The position numbers and the translations under genes are program-made. The notes beneath the pieces were generated by a model that worked only from the letters and a program-made list of their open reading frames with translations, did no database searches and was not told where the DNA came from. 64,000 nucleotides of DNA from Gordionus sp. m RMFG-2023 (Eukaryota > Nematomorpha > Gordioida > Chordodea > Parachordodidae): contig NC_088779.1 of assembly GCF_954871325.1 (NCBI RefSeq), forward strand, positions 5,458,846 through 5,522,845, written 5' to 3'. Shown piece after piece: positions 23,846-51,900 of the stretch (position 1 is the stretch's first letter; each line of letters begins with the position of its first letter).

Positions 23846-23968
23846 AAGAGGTACCATGCACTGCCAGACCTAGTTTTTTTAAATATATTACGTTTATTCT
23901 TAATTTTTATAGCTAATAAAGAGAGATCTAAAATATGCTAGGCAAAATTTTTAGACCCAGGTCTCTGA
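23846..23968. mobile_element. Diverged family B element
   Basis: The left part GAGGTACCATGCACTGCCAG parallels GAGGTACCATTTGCATGGCA in the complete copy at 34782-35004. The right part ends GACCCAGGTCTCTG, like the family B right end. The extreme left end is missing. Confidence 0.5.
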
Positions 23969-24004
23969 TTGTTATATTTAAAAAATTAACAGACCAAATT
24001 TAAC

Positions 24005-24245
24005 TTATAACTGAATCACTTATATAAATGTCCTGGTCGAAAATACCCCTGGTAAAAAAGAAACACTTGAAGAAAAAATAACCAAATTTTAGAAATTTTT
24101 TTAAATACTTTTAAAAAAGGTAATTCAAAAAATTTCATCATTTTATTAAGCATTTAAAAAAAATTTTAAAAATTGGTGTATTTTTGTTCTTGGGTATTTT
24201 TGTCCTGTACACTTTTGTCCGGGGCACTCATGTCAGTGATTCCCT
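24005..24245. repeat. Dispersed repeat, copy 1 of 2
   Basis: An AT-rich unit contains GGTAATTCAAAAAATTTCAT and ends with TATTTTTGTCC and CTTTTGTCCGGGGCAC. A second copy with GGTAATTTTTGAAATG and ATATTTTTGCCCGGGGTACG lies at 25785-25975. Both are flanked by GGACAAAA-type motifs, suggesting an unclassified short transposon. Confidence 0.5.
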
Positions 24246-25007
24246 GTAACGCTACCATTTTGAAAATTCGCATTAAATTATTTTTTTTAAGGAATATAAC
24301 AAGTAATTGGAGCAGTAACTTTTTAATAATATGTAGCTGTAATTTTTTAAAAAATAACTTCACTAAAACTTTTTTTTAATTTATGTAAAAAAAAAATTTT
24401 TTTTCGCAAAATTTAATTAATTGAGTCATAAAAATATGACATAATTTGAAACAGGATAAAATGTAATTAATAATGCATTAAAATTTAGTAGTTGTTGTTA
24501 TTACAAAAAATTAAATTACCGTAACTAGTAATTTCTTAAAAGATTTAACTACGTAAAATGCACAGCGCCTGCGCATTATAATTAGTTAAATATTTATTTT
24601 TATTCCATGTTTTTTTATGGTGGTTCTCAAATCCAGTTTTATGCTGATTATATTCAATTTAAGTTATCTGGGATAGAGGGGTCTCTAAGACACTAGTTTA
24701 TAGGGGTCTAAGGGTAGGATTTACACCAGGGATACCGATATTAGGAATTTTCGTGCTTTTGAGGTTGATCCATTAATTGACACGGTAGTACTATATTAAT
24801 TTTATACCCTTGATAAATGAAATTGGCAAATTCGCATTAATTTTGCTATTGTTAAAGGGGGGGGGGCTATGTTGATAAGATTTTTTATAATTTTTTATCT
24901 TACATTTTTGTAGAAGATATGTTAAATCATATATATATTAATTAATAATTATTGAAGAAGTTCAACTTAATGAAACTGGTGTGATTAAAAAAAATAAAAC
25001 ACGTTTT

Positions 25008-25222
25008 AAATTACCCACTGTAATTATACAAAGAATAGGTTTTTTTAAATTTAAATTATCGATTGTAATTATGGCAAGAATGTGTTTTTTATTTAAATTA
25101 CCCATTGTAATTATACCAAGAATGTGTTTTTTTATTTAAATTACCCATTGTAATTATACCAAGAATGTGTTTTTTTATTTAAATTACCCATTGTAATTAT
25201 ACCAAGAATGTGTTTTATTTTC
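25008..25222. repeat. Tandem repeat, five copies of a 42-45 bp unit
   Basis: The unit AAATTACCCATTGTAATTAT followed by ACCAAGAATGTGTTTTTTTA repeats five times with starts at 25008, 25053, 25095, 25138 and 25181. The last three copies are almost identical, while the first two are diverged, as in an array growing from its right side. Confidence 0.9.
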
Positions 25223-25784
25223 CAATTTTAAATTATATATTTATAATATAACAATTAATTAGGGAATTTAATTTTGTAAAATGGTGTTTAATAAAATAAA
25301 ATTATTTAAAAGAGCACTTACCTCAATGCATTGTTCATATATTTTGTGTTCTTAAAACATTTTTAAAACAAGTAATATCCTTATTTTAATTAAATTTTAA
25401 AAAGGCTTAGCAAAAAGAATTATTCTTATAATTACATGTATTCGTGTGCTTAATTAAATTTTTATATTTTATTTGTTCTAAACCTAATTTATTTTTTTTA
25501 TAAAACATTTTAGCCAGTGGTGTTAACCATATTTTAAAATTTTCGACTCAATTATTATAAAATAAATTGAGTTGGATTTAAGTTCCCCTTGTTCAGATGT
25601 GCCCCGTTTAGTGTAGATCAACTTTAAAATAAAGTGAAACTGCTTTTTGATTAAGTTTTGCAATCAGATTGCTTTTATAAAGAAACCTTTTCTTTAGTTG
25701 AGTTTCAAACGTTTTCTGAGTAACTAGATACGTTAGACCTCTAATGGTTTATCTATGTTTCAAATTATAAAATTATTTAAGTTT

Positions 25785-25975
25785 GCCCTGGACGAATTAC
25801 GGATAAAAGTACATAGGACAAAAAGACGTTGGACTCAATTTTTTAATGATTTGTTTAAAGTTTTTTAAAAAAAAGGTAATTTTTGAAATGTTCCCCTCTT
25901 TAAGCGTTTAATATTTTTTTTTTAAATTGTGATATTTTTGCCCGGGGTACGTTTGTCTACTAAACAATAGCTCAA
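25785..25975. repeat. Dispersed repeat, copy 2 of 2
   Basis: Same unit as 24005-24245, in the same orientation and diverged. See that entry for the shared motifs. Confidence 0.45.
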
Positions 25976-26599
25976 CCTTAACGTTTAAGAGTAATAAATC
26001 AGCTATTATAATTATTTTTGATTTAACCGTACCCAATTTTTCTTATTCATTAACGTCGTTAGTAGGGTGAGGGCTCACAGGAGTTCGAGCCCCCTGAAAA
26101 ATTTAAAGAGCCCAATCTTTTAATTTTTTTTTTCAAAAATATTAGCTAAAAAAGAGGTCATTTTAAAATTATTGGCTATAAAAAAGTCATTCTAGAAAAT
26201 ATTATCAAAAAAAAAATTCAGGTAGGTTAGTGATGCTACATCTTATTTTGTTATCACATTTTCCTACCACAAGTCTATTTCACTCTTTTTTTATGTTTCC
26301 GCTACTAAATTTTAAGAGTATCAAAGCGACAGCCTGAGACATCGAGTATTTTTGTTATATAATAAAAAGTTGATTGTAATTTGATGTTGACAGTTAATTT
26401 TTTTTAAGATCTTTTATTGATTTAATTCTTGATATTAATTGTAGTAATATTCTTATTTTGCTAATAACTTTTATATAATATACTGTGTTTACCAATCGGA
26501 TTAAAGAATACACTTAAAAATAAAGAATTACATATTGGCTTGAACTTTAGACCAAATGCTTACAAAAGTTTGACAAATATCATGCTAAGAATTGCGTCT

Positions 26600-27860
26600 T
26601 AGTAGGAGTTTATTATATGAAATTTTTGGAAATATAACTTGTTGAATTTGGACCGATGGGTCCCCCAGTCTGAGTGGGAAAAATACAGTCCGGGATCGTG
26701 GGTCCGTGATGCTCGATGACGGGATCCAGGGGGCCGGGTTTTATCAATTTCGTCATGGAATCACTCGGACAACGTAGTGGAAATATTATTTTCAAAGTTT
26801 ATTAAAGTCGAAGTTGCAAAGCAAAAGTAAAAAGAAAATCAAAATCATCCAATAATTAATCTAAAAAAAAATGTATTTAAATTACACAATTAAAAAAATA
26901 TCTAATGGTCAAGAAAAAGGTATTTTTCCAACCTTTATAATTTAGGTTGTTATATAATCGCGATACAATTATTCTTGAAACTGGTTAATAAAAATAAGGT
27001 ATAATATCAATTTCATAACAACAAAAAAAAAGGAAGATGGGAAACCAAAAGAAACACGTGGAGAAAAACGTAAAGAAAAGAAATAAGTTATACGGGACAA
27101 GTGGGGGAGATAGAACATAATACTCCTCCCCGCTTAAATACGACTACCCCGGGCGTCTGCGCCGATTTAATTCCCTAGTCGAAAAAAAACCGGCATCGCC
27201 GCACTGCTGAGTTAGAACGGAGTTAATTATGAAGGTAAACCCTACCTTAAGTCAATAAAATAAACAAAACGGCATTCGCCGCACCACTGTGTCAGAGCGG
27301 ATTTTATTACGAAGGTTAACCCTAGCTTAATTCCAAAAGAAACCAAGACGGCATTCGCCGCACCGCCATGTTAGAGCGGATTTTAATTTAGAAGGTAAAC
27401 CCTACCTTAATTTCAAAAAGAAACCAAGACGTCATTTGCCGCACCGCTGTGTTAGAGCGGATTTTAATTACAACTAAATTTGAAACACGTGGAGGACATA
27501 AAAAAAAAGGATTTGTTACATAACAAGTGGATGACCACAAAAAAAAATTCATATAAAATACAAATAAAATGATAAAGAAGAAAAAAAATAAATAAGGGTG
27601 TTTTATGGAAATACAGCATTCTCCTCCCCTCTTAAATTCGGCTACCCCGGGGAGGGGGTCTAAACGGTTATGTGAATGTGGGTGCCTCCTCGTATTTTGG
27701 TGGTTTTTTTGGTTCTTCGTCTCGTCCTTTGGGTCGGGGAATCTGAGAGTTCTTTCTTTCCCTTCGTGAGTGAGCTGGTTGTGATGGATTTGTAGCCTTC
27801 TGGAACAACTTCGTACGGAGTGGTGTGGACATTCAATTTGGATTTGATGACCTACCAATA
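26600..27860 (-). mobile_element. LTR retrotransposon fossil, probably Ty3/gypsy type
   Basis: A GC-richer block on the minus strand resembles the 3' part of an LTR element. It contains a remnant of a polyprotein end (about 27640-27858), purine tracts of polypurine-tract type at about 27625-27640 and 27120-27140, each followed by LTR-like sequence, and shared motifs in both parts (CACGTGTTTC, GTAG near CCCCGGGG). The two similar parts about 500 bases apart look like repeated LTR sequence, with a tandem array between them. It is broken and incomplete; most of the internal coding region is absent. Family assignment is inferred from layout, not from a search. A hAT fragment abuts it on the right. 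Confidence 0.55.
27191..27475. repeat. Tandem repeat, four copies of a ~80 bp unit, inside the LTR fossil
   Basis: The motif CGGCATTCGCCGCACCGC followed by GTTAGAGCGGATTTTAATTA and AAGGTAAACCCTACCTTAAT recurs with starts at about 27191, 27270, 27349 and 27430. Each unit includes a small hairpin (CGGC...GCCG) and a palindrome GGTAAACCCTACC. The array lies between the two LTR-like parts. Confidence 0.85.
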
Positions 27861-28080
27861 GATTTGGAGAGTTTTGTTATGAAAGTCTACGATTACTTTT
27901 TAATATATACTGTCAGAACTGAAGACCTTAATGGTTTTGTGAATTCACTGAGCTTGGTTTTAAACAACTTTTTTATCACTCTAAAACACGATGGCTTTCT
28001 CTATTTCATTGTTTCCTATTTCTTGAAATGTATGAAGCATTAAGAAGCATATTTGTGTTTGCCCATTCCTTGATGTATGT
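27822..28080 (+). pseudogene. hAT-type transposase fragment (middle region)
   Basis: Coding-like sequence reads GFDDLPIDLESFVMKVYDYF and, in a second frame, QLFYHSKTRWLSLFHC followed by LEMYEALRSIF. The second part matches the conserved YH.KTRWLSL....ERVLE.Y..LKSYF pattern of hAT transposases and their domesticated relatives. The reading frame shifts between the parts, so it is a dead fragment. It differs from the hAT tail at 10.9 kb, which covers another part of the protein, so the two cannot be compared directly. Confidence 0.6.
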
Positions 28081-31000
28081 GTGTTTGATAAAAAAAATAA
28101 AATTAGTTGAAAATTTTACAGTTATTGAAATGTTAAACCATTTAAAATCATAACATTTGTTAGCTGAAAGAAAAAATGAAACTTTTTTTCCATTAATTTG
28201 ACAAAGGAGACCTATTTTACTGCCTTACATTCAGGTCAAATTATTATTATGTTTATATGAGCCATAAAAAACAAGAACAAAATACTATTAAATCGTCTCT
28301 GCCAATTGAAAAATTTAGCAGGTAGCGGAGACAGTTGTCCAGCTCATCCAGACAAGATAAAGTCTGCCATAGCATCCATACAGAGCAAGAAAACTAGTAT
28401 ATGCACGGGCAACTTTTAAATTTAGATTCAAAGTAAAGAAAAATTTATGTGGGTTCGGTTCGGGTTTGGTTCAGTATGAGCATATTAGGTAAACAATAAT
28501 TTTTATATATTCAAACTATAATTAAAAAACTATACAAAAATTTTATATTATTTAAAGAAAAATATATTTAAAAATGCAAAGCTTAATCATGTATAAATTA
28601 AAAAAAAAAATTTTTTAGACGTATTAGCATCATTCAAAAGTAGTTCGCTCATTCTCAATCTTTTTGCTCAAGTATGTATTTCAAATGTGAAAAAGATCTT
28701 TCAACGTTAACCTATAATAAATATATATATATAAATATGATAAATTAACTTGGGCAATAACAGCAAATAGGATTTTGGATGAAATATATAAACTAGGGTC
28801 TGCAGCTTAAAAGCCAAAAATTCAAAATATTTTCTTTCATATACAATCTTTAAAAATTGTCAAATTCAGTAATTATCGTTTAATACTTTTCTCTGCAATC
28901 GCTGGCAGGGTATCAATGACCTTTACAATCTCGGGGCTCAAAAATAAGATTATTTTTAAAATTACTTTTCTTTTTTTCTAGCTTAAGATTATCAAAATTA
29001 CTATTAATTTAAAATTCAATTTTGATAGGGTTCTTCATATTTTTTAGAGGGCTAGTACCCCTGCGCCTCCTAGTGACGCTATTGATTGTTGGACCTTATT
29101 TAAGTAATTTACAATTTCTCATGCCTTTTTTTAGTTTTATCCATAAATCATCTCGAACAATAACTTCACTTAATTTATTATCATCAGATAAAATGGGCGT
29201 GGATAGGGTTATAATCCGATCCTATAAATTAACAAGATGTCTTTTTGCGCAAATCTCACTAAATAACATCTATAATATTTAAGAATTTATACCAGGGGCG
29301 TCTTAGCCTATACAATATCTGGGGGCTCAACTAACGCGCCCCTCCCATACCCTCAATTTGCGGGGCTTCGACCGGGTTTTATATAAATATATTAAACTTT
29401 TTCAAAATTTGCTATCTAAACAATTATTCTGAATTTCATATTTTGTCATTTATTATATTTTGCATACAAAATAAACTAACCTAAATAATTAAAACAATCA
29501 AGACATATCTAAAAATAATATTTTTTAATACAAAATCTATTTATTACCTTACAAAATATTTTCGATGGTTGATATAAAAAAAATTTGCGTCTAAAGAATT
29601 ACAAATGATAAAAAAGATTAATTAATTCATACATATGCCTCATTTGATAATGGTTTTAAAACCACGTAAGGCTATATAATTTTTAGCAACTTACATTGAC
29701 AAAAGGTCATGAAACTATTATAACTCTCCTCACTGTTACCATTTTAGACAATGTTTTATAGAATGGACTAATAAAAAAAAATTCCTAGGCCTTACCAAAT
29801 TAACAATTCTTGAAGAGAATATAAACGACCAATCCTAATAATAAAACTATATGGTAATTAGAGCTTCCTCTTAGATGACATGATGGAAGCTAGATAAGTA
29901 ATCGAGAAAATTATGGTGAGATATTAAATTTCTAAAAGATTTTCTTCCATTTTTAATGATATATAAACGACTACACAGTTGCCCATTATTGCATATCTAA
30001 AATATGCAATCATATGCTCTCAGCAGCTGTGGTAATAATCTTAAATTACATAGCCACACAAATAATATATCTTGAAAGCAATTAAAATTATATATTATTG
30101 TGGCACCATCTCTAGTTGGTATATTATATCTTAAAATAATGGTAGTTTGTAATAATATCGAAAATATATTCGTATTAAAAATTTAACTCAAAACTGTTTT
30201 TCAAAGAAGAGAAAAATCGCTATCCTAAATAGGTAAAGAGAAGAAAAGATATTTAATTTACATCCATTGTGGGATGAATAATAAAATGTTTAAATATAAT
30301 AATTTTTAAAATAAATAGATGGCGTTAAATAGGAAAGCAAATTGTTACTTATATTTATTATCAAAAGCATTGATTAGTAAAGTTTTAAAATGAAAATAAT
30401 TTTAGAAAGAGACATGATAATTAAATCTAAAAATCAATATTATAGTTGATTAGTGATGTTAAACTCGGCTAAATACAATTAAATTTGTTAATTTTCAATT
30501 AACAAATGATTATATTAATTTAAATAGGGTTATATAATAATTTAAATAATAAAAGTCAATTAAGATTCAACTGTTAATGCTAAATTAATATTTAGTGAGT
30601 GATATTGATATATTTTTAACATAGAATTTGATCGCAAACTGACATAGTGAAAATATAATTTATATGTGTTAATCTAAACTAATAATTAAAATCATTTAAT
30701 AAAAATATATATAGTATTATTTAAATAAATTTAAAATATTTTAAAAAAATCTCATTCAAATAATTAGTATTTGTATTTAAAATAATTTACAAATATCTTA
30801 ATATATGATTTTAAATATAAAATTCACTGAATAGGATTGAATTCGAGTTTAAAAAATTTCCCATATTCAGTTCGGGTTTTTAGAAATTTTTAAAAAAGGG
30901 TTTCGGTTCGGTTTGAAAATTTTACTCTTGGTTCGGTTAGTACTCCTTCCCTTACCCAGGGTCAAAAATGAATTCACTGGATTCAAACCTCCCTCAAAAA

Positions 31001-31236
31001 CAGATACCTAGACCCTAGGAACATTATGAATTACACGTTTTTAATGATATTGGTATTACCTTCAAATATTTTAAAATTATCCATATTTAATTATAAACTA
31101 TTAAAAAAAGTGAATGAAAAAGAATTATATTTTGGAACTAAAATAATTAAAACTTACCTCATTTACAATAAATGCGATGCATTATTATAGTATATTGTTT
31201 GGCGTGAATATGCGTTTACTGATAGAATGTCTAAGC
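28081..31236. other. Repeat-rich stretch without a recognised gene
   Basis: No gene is supported. Transposon-end-like sequences occur at about 29040-29080 (CCCCTGCGCCTCCTAGTGAC) and 29291-29340 (CAGGGGCGTCTTAGCC). CGGGTT/CGGTTCGG-rich islets at 28440-28470 and 30830-30950 resemble the GC islets of the short element families. None could be paired into a complete element. Confidence 0.45.
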
Positions 31237-32530
31237 CAGTAGTGTAAGCAGGATTTTATCATGGGGAAGGGGGGGGGGGGGGGGTTGGAACCTTCCATTT
31301 TTTATAAACACTCAATTTCAATTGCTTATATATTAGGCTATGTTAAATTTATTTTAAATATTTGCATTAAACAAAATTTTTAAGAGTATTTCTTTAAAGA
31401 TTTTATTTATTATATAAAAATACTTTAGCATAAATAACATTCCATTATTTTATCATGTATTTATTTTTATTATTGTTGGAATTGAATTAGATCCACGTTT
31501 TATTATAGTTAGATAATTATATTACATTTTATATTGGTTATAATTTTATTTTATTTTCTTATAATAATTTACATTTTATTTTTCAAACAAAAACAATTTC
31601 TCTTTATATATCTTTTTTTAAACAATAAAAATAACTAATACAAATTGATATTAAAAAAAATGTAACGTTAAAATGATATAAAAAAATGTTAATATAAAAT
31701 TTTCACCGATTAAATTTAAATACAAATTGATATATAAAAAAATAAATCAATTGCCAAAATAAATAATAAAATAACATCGATCAACATATTCAACAATTAT
31801 TTAGAATAATTTTTAAAATATAGATATTTTATACAGATTATAATATTAAAAATTTTATTGTTTAAAAACTCCATTTTAAAAAAAATTTAATTTAACAATT
31901 ATATAATATATAAGTAATTCATGCCATTTAATAAAATATTATGAATCAAAATATAAATAATAGACAGTCCTTTGATTAAAAATAGTATTATTTGCATAAA
32001 TTTTAAGAGTTAATACAAAAATTATATAAATGCATAACTAAGAATTCATTTTACGAAAGAATTTGATTATAAATATTATATGTTAAAACGAATATAATCA
32101 TATTGCAATTTTTTTATTTGAATTTATAAAGAGATGTCTCTACATTTCTCTCTAATTCATCTAGAATCAAATTTTTATCTCGAATAATCTCCTTATAAAT
32201 ATTTGATAGGGCTAATATAAAAAATAAACACATTGAATTGATATTAAAAATTGTGAGTAAATAATAGCTTGCAAAAGATTCTCAGCATCTGCTAGATCTT
32301 TTTCCATGCTTGAGATAAAATTCAGTTCTGCAAATACAACATTATATAATTTATTTTAAAAAAATATAAAAATAATCAAATACTGTAGATCAATTATTAT
32401 TTATAATAAAATAAGAACATAAAAATAGTTGTTTTTATAAAAAAAGAATTTTCAAGAGAAACAATAATTTTATTCATGTTCTACAACTTTGGTTCATTTT
32501 TATAATCCCCCCACCATGCCTACGCTATTC
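31237..32530. mobile_element. Possible non-autonomous DNA transposon, about 1.3 kb
   Basis: The left end CAGTAGTGTAAGCAGG is matched by the right end ATGCCTACGCTATTC in inverted orientation, and both ends have a G-rich or C-rich run just inside (a 16-base G run at about 31269-31284; CCCCCC near 32508). The 1.25 kb between is extremely AT-rich and non-coding. No target duplication was found, so ends and type are tentative. Confidence 0.4.
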
Positions 32531-33052
32531 TTTTAATTAAATTTTAAAGGATACCAGAAAATCATTCAGAATGCCATTTATTTGAAAAATAATGATTACA
32601 TTTATATGCAATATATTAATTTGGCCTATGTTTATCAATATTGTTTTATTATAATGGTCAATAATAAAAGTATTAAATAATTTTTTATAGCTATAAAATT
32701 TGAAATATTTTATATAAAAATATAATAAATAACCCTCCAATAATATTTTATGTCTACCTCCACAAATGCCTACTTCCTAACTCTTAATAAAATTGGAAGC
32801 CCTACCCTTAGCTCCCCCCTATCAGCATCTATGGATGGGCTAATAGTTCTAATATGCTTCAACTTTCAATATGTTATTAAATATAATTATTAGTTCTAAA
32901 ATAAATTTTATATGAATGTCTGATTCAATATTATGATATATTAATATTAATTGTTTAATTCGATCTATAAAAATTTTAAATTTCAAAATAATCTTTTTGC
33001 AAATTTCATTTAATATTTAGAACATATGTTTTTTTGGAAAATTTGATAAATA
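32531..33052. other. Upstream flank of the F-box gene
   Basis: AT-rich DNA with no recognised promoter element. A transposon-end-like sequence (CTCCCCCCTATCAGCATCTA) lies at about 32812-32833. Confidence 0.4.
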
Positions 33053-47592
<14,540 letters not shown>

Positions 47593-48966
47593 ATTATTTT
47601 TAAATAAATCTTAGTTTTATAAATTTGAAAGAAGCGAGAAAAAATTTCAAAAAAAAATACAAAAATTTTAAATGTTTTATTTAAAAAATTATATTTATCA
47701 ATTAAAAATCATTTTTTTTAAAATGATATAATTAAACAATCGAAATATATATATTTTTTTAAAAATATAAAATAATTCTTGCAAAAAAAATTAAAGTAAA
47801 CTCAATTATTATTAGCAGCAGAGTTCTTATAATTTTGTTTTATAAATCATATAAAGATTTTTATAAAACTCATTGGAATTTAACTGTAATATGTCACGGG
47901 AACGGGACTTATGGAAATTTAAGCAAATAAGTCTAAAAATAAATCTTGGTATAATTTTGATAAATATCATTTAATATTCTTGTTAAAGAAGTAATTGATA
48001 GCACTTAATTACTCTTGTTCTATGACATATTATAACTATTAATTTTTTGAATCAATATAACTAACAAGGAACAAACTTTAAATTATCATTCGTATTTTAT
48101 ATTATTCAAATTTAATTTTTTTTAAAAAGAATGCAATAATATTATTCAAATTTTTTTTTTTATAAAGAATTAATATAATTTATATTATTATTATTATATT
48201 CTGTGTCCACCTATTTAATTTTTTCAATCATGTTATATATATTATCGTTTTTTTTTGTAATTTTTTGATTATATCGTGATGCGTGCTATAATTTGGATTT
48301 TATATTATTTATTTTGGTAATTTATCCATTATTATTTGTAATATATATTTTTTAGAATAAAACAATCGATTATCCCGCGTATTTTTGGGGGGAAATTTAT
48401 ATTAATCACAGTTGTTCTTTTTGAAAGTAAAAAAATGGAAGAGAGAATGGATTTGTTTATGTCCAAGAAGTAAGAATGGGATTAGCATCATCAATATAAC
48501 TATGTCTCATTTTTGGGAACCCAACTAAAAAATAGCTGGCCAAGATATTTTATTAAGATTTTTATGTTATTAAATGTTTGATCTTTGTTTTTAAAACCTT
48601 TTAACTAATGCAATGTATAATGTAATTAAGAATAATAAAAATGATAAATGAAATGCTACTTATTAATTGAAGGGGGACGGATTATATTGTTTAAACAAAA
48701 AATTAACTAAAGTAACATAAATAAGTGTTTTTTTATAAATAAATATAATAATGTCTTGAGCATATTACAAATTGTCCTAAAAATCTGATTTAAAATATTT
48801 TTCTAAGATATAAACGGCATTTTTAAAAACGTGAGAATTTCTTTTCAAAAAAAATATTCGCAATTATTCGATTGCTGCATAGTATAAAAGTGACTTAAGA
48901 ACCGAATAAATTTCGTTATATTTTACAAATAACTGCAATTTATTCAAGAAAGTTTTATGATTTTCT
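47593..48966. other. Convergent intergenic region between the F-box gene and NNT
   Basis: The two genes end tail to tail 1.4 kb apart. The stretch is very AT-rich. It holds AATAAA for the F-box gene at 47603-47608 and, on the minus strand, AATAAA at 48939-48944 about 23 bases beyond the NNT stop. No gene or RNA is seen between. Confidence 0.6.
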
Positions 48967-51900
48967 TTAATCTTGATTGCTCTTAATGCCTTGAAGCAGA
49001 GAATCGCAAGTTTTCTTGGCGTCCCCTAATAGCATGCTAGTATTCGGAATGTAAAAGAGTGGATTTTCCACGGCCGCATAGCCCACACCTAAGCTTCTCT
49101 TCATAACTATCACCTTTAAAAAAAATTAATAGAAGAATGAAAAAAATATTTATGACAAAAGACAGGAGTGCGGATCTTCTCTAATAAATTTTAGTTTCCC
49201 AATACATTGAAGGGGTAGGGCAGGTTGGGTATTATTTTATTTATTTATATTTAAAATTTACTTGATTAGCCTTCCAGACTTTAAGAACGGGCATTCCGGC
49301 TATAGGAGAATTTGGATCTGTCTCTGCCCCTATATTAACCGTGTCATTGGCACCTTTATTTTTTTTAAAAATAATAATAATTAAGGTTACCAATTTTTGA
49401 ACAAAAAAATCCATGTTTTACCCCTTGATTAAATTAAGTCATAATTTTGTTTTTATTAAATTTTTACGAAAGATATTTTTTTAGGAATTAAATGAGTAAG
49501 ATAATTCAATTTTTTTATTATTAAGTTATAAGCGTCAAAAATAAGATTTTGAAAATTTAACGAAAAATTAATTTTTTGTGAGGATGGTTTAAAATAAATA
49601 AACATAGATTGAATACGAAAGATAGTTAAAAATGTAACGGTAATAAATTTAAGTAACGGTAACGTGTTTAATTTAAAAGTAATATTCACAGCACGGGTAA
49701 ATATTAAAAAAAGGGACATGGGTGTACTACTACCTTGTTTTTTAAAAAAAGTAAAGATTAAGAGGATGTTGAGAAAAAGAAAGTTATATAAATATTTAGA
49801 ATTAGGCTAACTAACCTATGACCAATACCAAATCAGTTTTCGTGAAATCATCATTGATTTCTTCCATTTCCAATACCTTATCATAAGGAACGCCCGCTTC
49901 GGCCAGAAGCACATTCAACTGACCAGGCATCCTACCTTTTGGGGGGAGAAAAAAAAATACCGAAATTTACTTTTTGATAAATAAATATTTTTATTTAAAA
50001 AAAATAATTGTTTACTAAATTTCTTCAAAATCATTAATAAAAATTAAGAAAATTAAATTTAGCATTCCGTTATTATCTGATAAATCCTTGAATAATTTTA
50101 TTTTGTCCAACATTATGTGCCGATGTCATCGGATGGGTTTTGAAATTTGTGGATAAGCATAGCTTTAGAAATTAATTCAAAATTTCTTTTTTTACAAAAC
50201 AAAAAGGATAAAATATATATACCAGCGACGGGGTGTATAGCGAATCGAACGTTTTTGCCCTTCTCTGTCAGAATTTTGACCATATCAGCTATGGGGTATT
50301 GGGCTTTGGCAACACACATGCCATAACCGGGGGTTATAACAATATTTTGAGCGGACTGAATCATATCTACCACGCTATCAACGCTGGCCTCCGTGTGCTT
50401 AAGACCAGATTTGGAGGCGTCTAAGGCGAGGTTAGAAGAACCCGTTTCGCCAAATCCACCCAATATAACGTTGGGTAATGAACGATTCATCGCCTTAGGA
50501 AAATACAAAAAAAAATGAAATTAATATAATAAAGTAAAGTAAAAATAGAAAATTAAAAACGCTAAAAGATTATATAACCCCGAAAGTTATAATTAGGAAT
50601 AATGATAAGCCCAGCTTTCAAATGTATGTATTCGGCGTATTCAAATTATTAGTCATTTATTTAACTCATAAAAGATATATTTTTTTGTCAGCGCCTTATA
50701 TTCTCCAAAATGTTGTTATTTCCTACTTTTGTAGGGTTAAGTTAAATATTGGATTAAATATAATTATTTACTGCAAAAAAATATCATACAAGACTAACCC
50801 TAGTAGAAATTAGGCCCTTAAGAGATCTAATTGAAATAAAGAATGGGAATAAACTAATAAAAATATGGTCATTTCCAGGTAGAAAGTTTTTGCAAAGCGG
50901 TTTTCTAGGCACGTTTATTGCTAATTTTTGATTTACTTACAAACAGGGTAGATTAAATTAATTTGTTTTTCATACTATAAATTTTCTATTTTATTATGCA
51001 AAAAAAATATATTTCTTTGTTTAGAAATAAATAAAAAAATTAGCTGGAAACACATCTTAAAAATTTCCTTGAAAAAACATTGTCTGGAAATTGTCTAAGG
51101 TATCTTTTTTTTAAACATTAGTTGACGCTACATTAAATAATATTCTAATTTATTACCTTGCACATAATGTAAGAGAGAATGGCACCGGAGGAGCCTATCA
51201 AAGCTCCTACCACAGTCATGAGGTTATTGTTAAGCATAAATCCTTCCGCGCACAGAGCCCAACCTGAGTAACTGTTTAAAACAGTAATGACTACCGGCAT
51301 ATCGGCTCCTAAAATATATGAAACAAATAAATAATAATTGTGTTCATAATATGATAAAAAGTAGCAATTTTTTAAATAAAAAAATAATGATAAAAGATTA
51401 TAATAGATGGAAATCACAAATATTGGTCAAATTTATTACACATTTTCCATAAAACAGTATATTTTTATTAGCTACGATTTAAAATAACCTGGGAGGGGGG
51501 AGGGTGGAGTGGTGAGTGAGAGCAGACTCCTCTAAAATGGGGGTAAGATGCAATTACGCCATTGAAATTTTAAGGGGAGGGAGGGTACTCTCTTAGTCAA
51601 ATAAAGCATACATAATCGGTACCCATATTTTAGTCTTCGTGTGAAGTGGGGCAACCTCCTGAGCATGGGGAGTGGGGCTAAAGGACTCTAAAGGAGAGGT
51701 AGGGGGTAAAGTGCTTAAATCTTTATCAAAAAACTAAAAAATTATCATATATCTTTCAAAATATTCTTATAAAATAATATATTTTAAAATATTAAGAATC
51801 AGCAAAAATGTATTATATAACCTCCAATTGCGACCGTCAAGGTGACTCCAAGGGCGGATGAGAGACCGGATGTAGCTAAAAGACAGCTCAAGCCCGTGTT

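Noticed and set aside
26075-26105. Sequence resembling a Pol III B box (GAGTTCGAGCCCCC)
   Set aside because: It lies in a stretch that looks like a transposon end, and no tRNA fold is possible around it.
27191-27475. CRISPR-like spaced repeats
   Set aside because: Unit and spacer are both repeated (true tandem array), the genome is eukaryotic, and the block lies inside an LTR fossil.
29022-29282. 86-codon plus-strand ORF
   Set aside because: It overlaps transposon-end-like sequence (CCCCTGCGCCTCCTAGTGAC) and shows no protein similarity.
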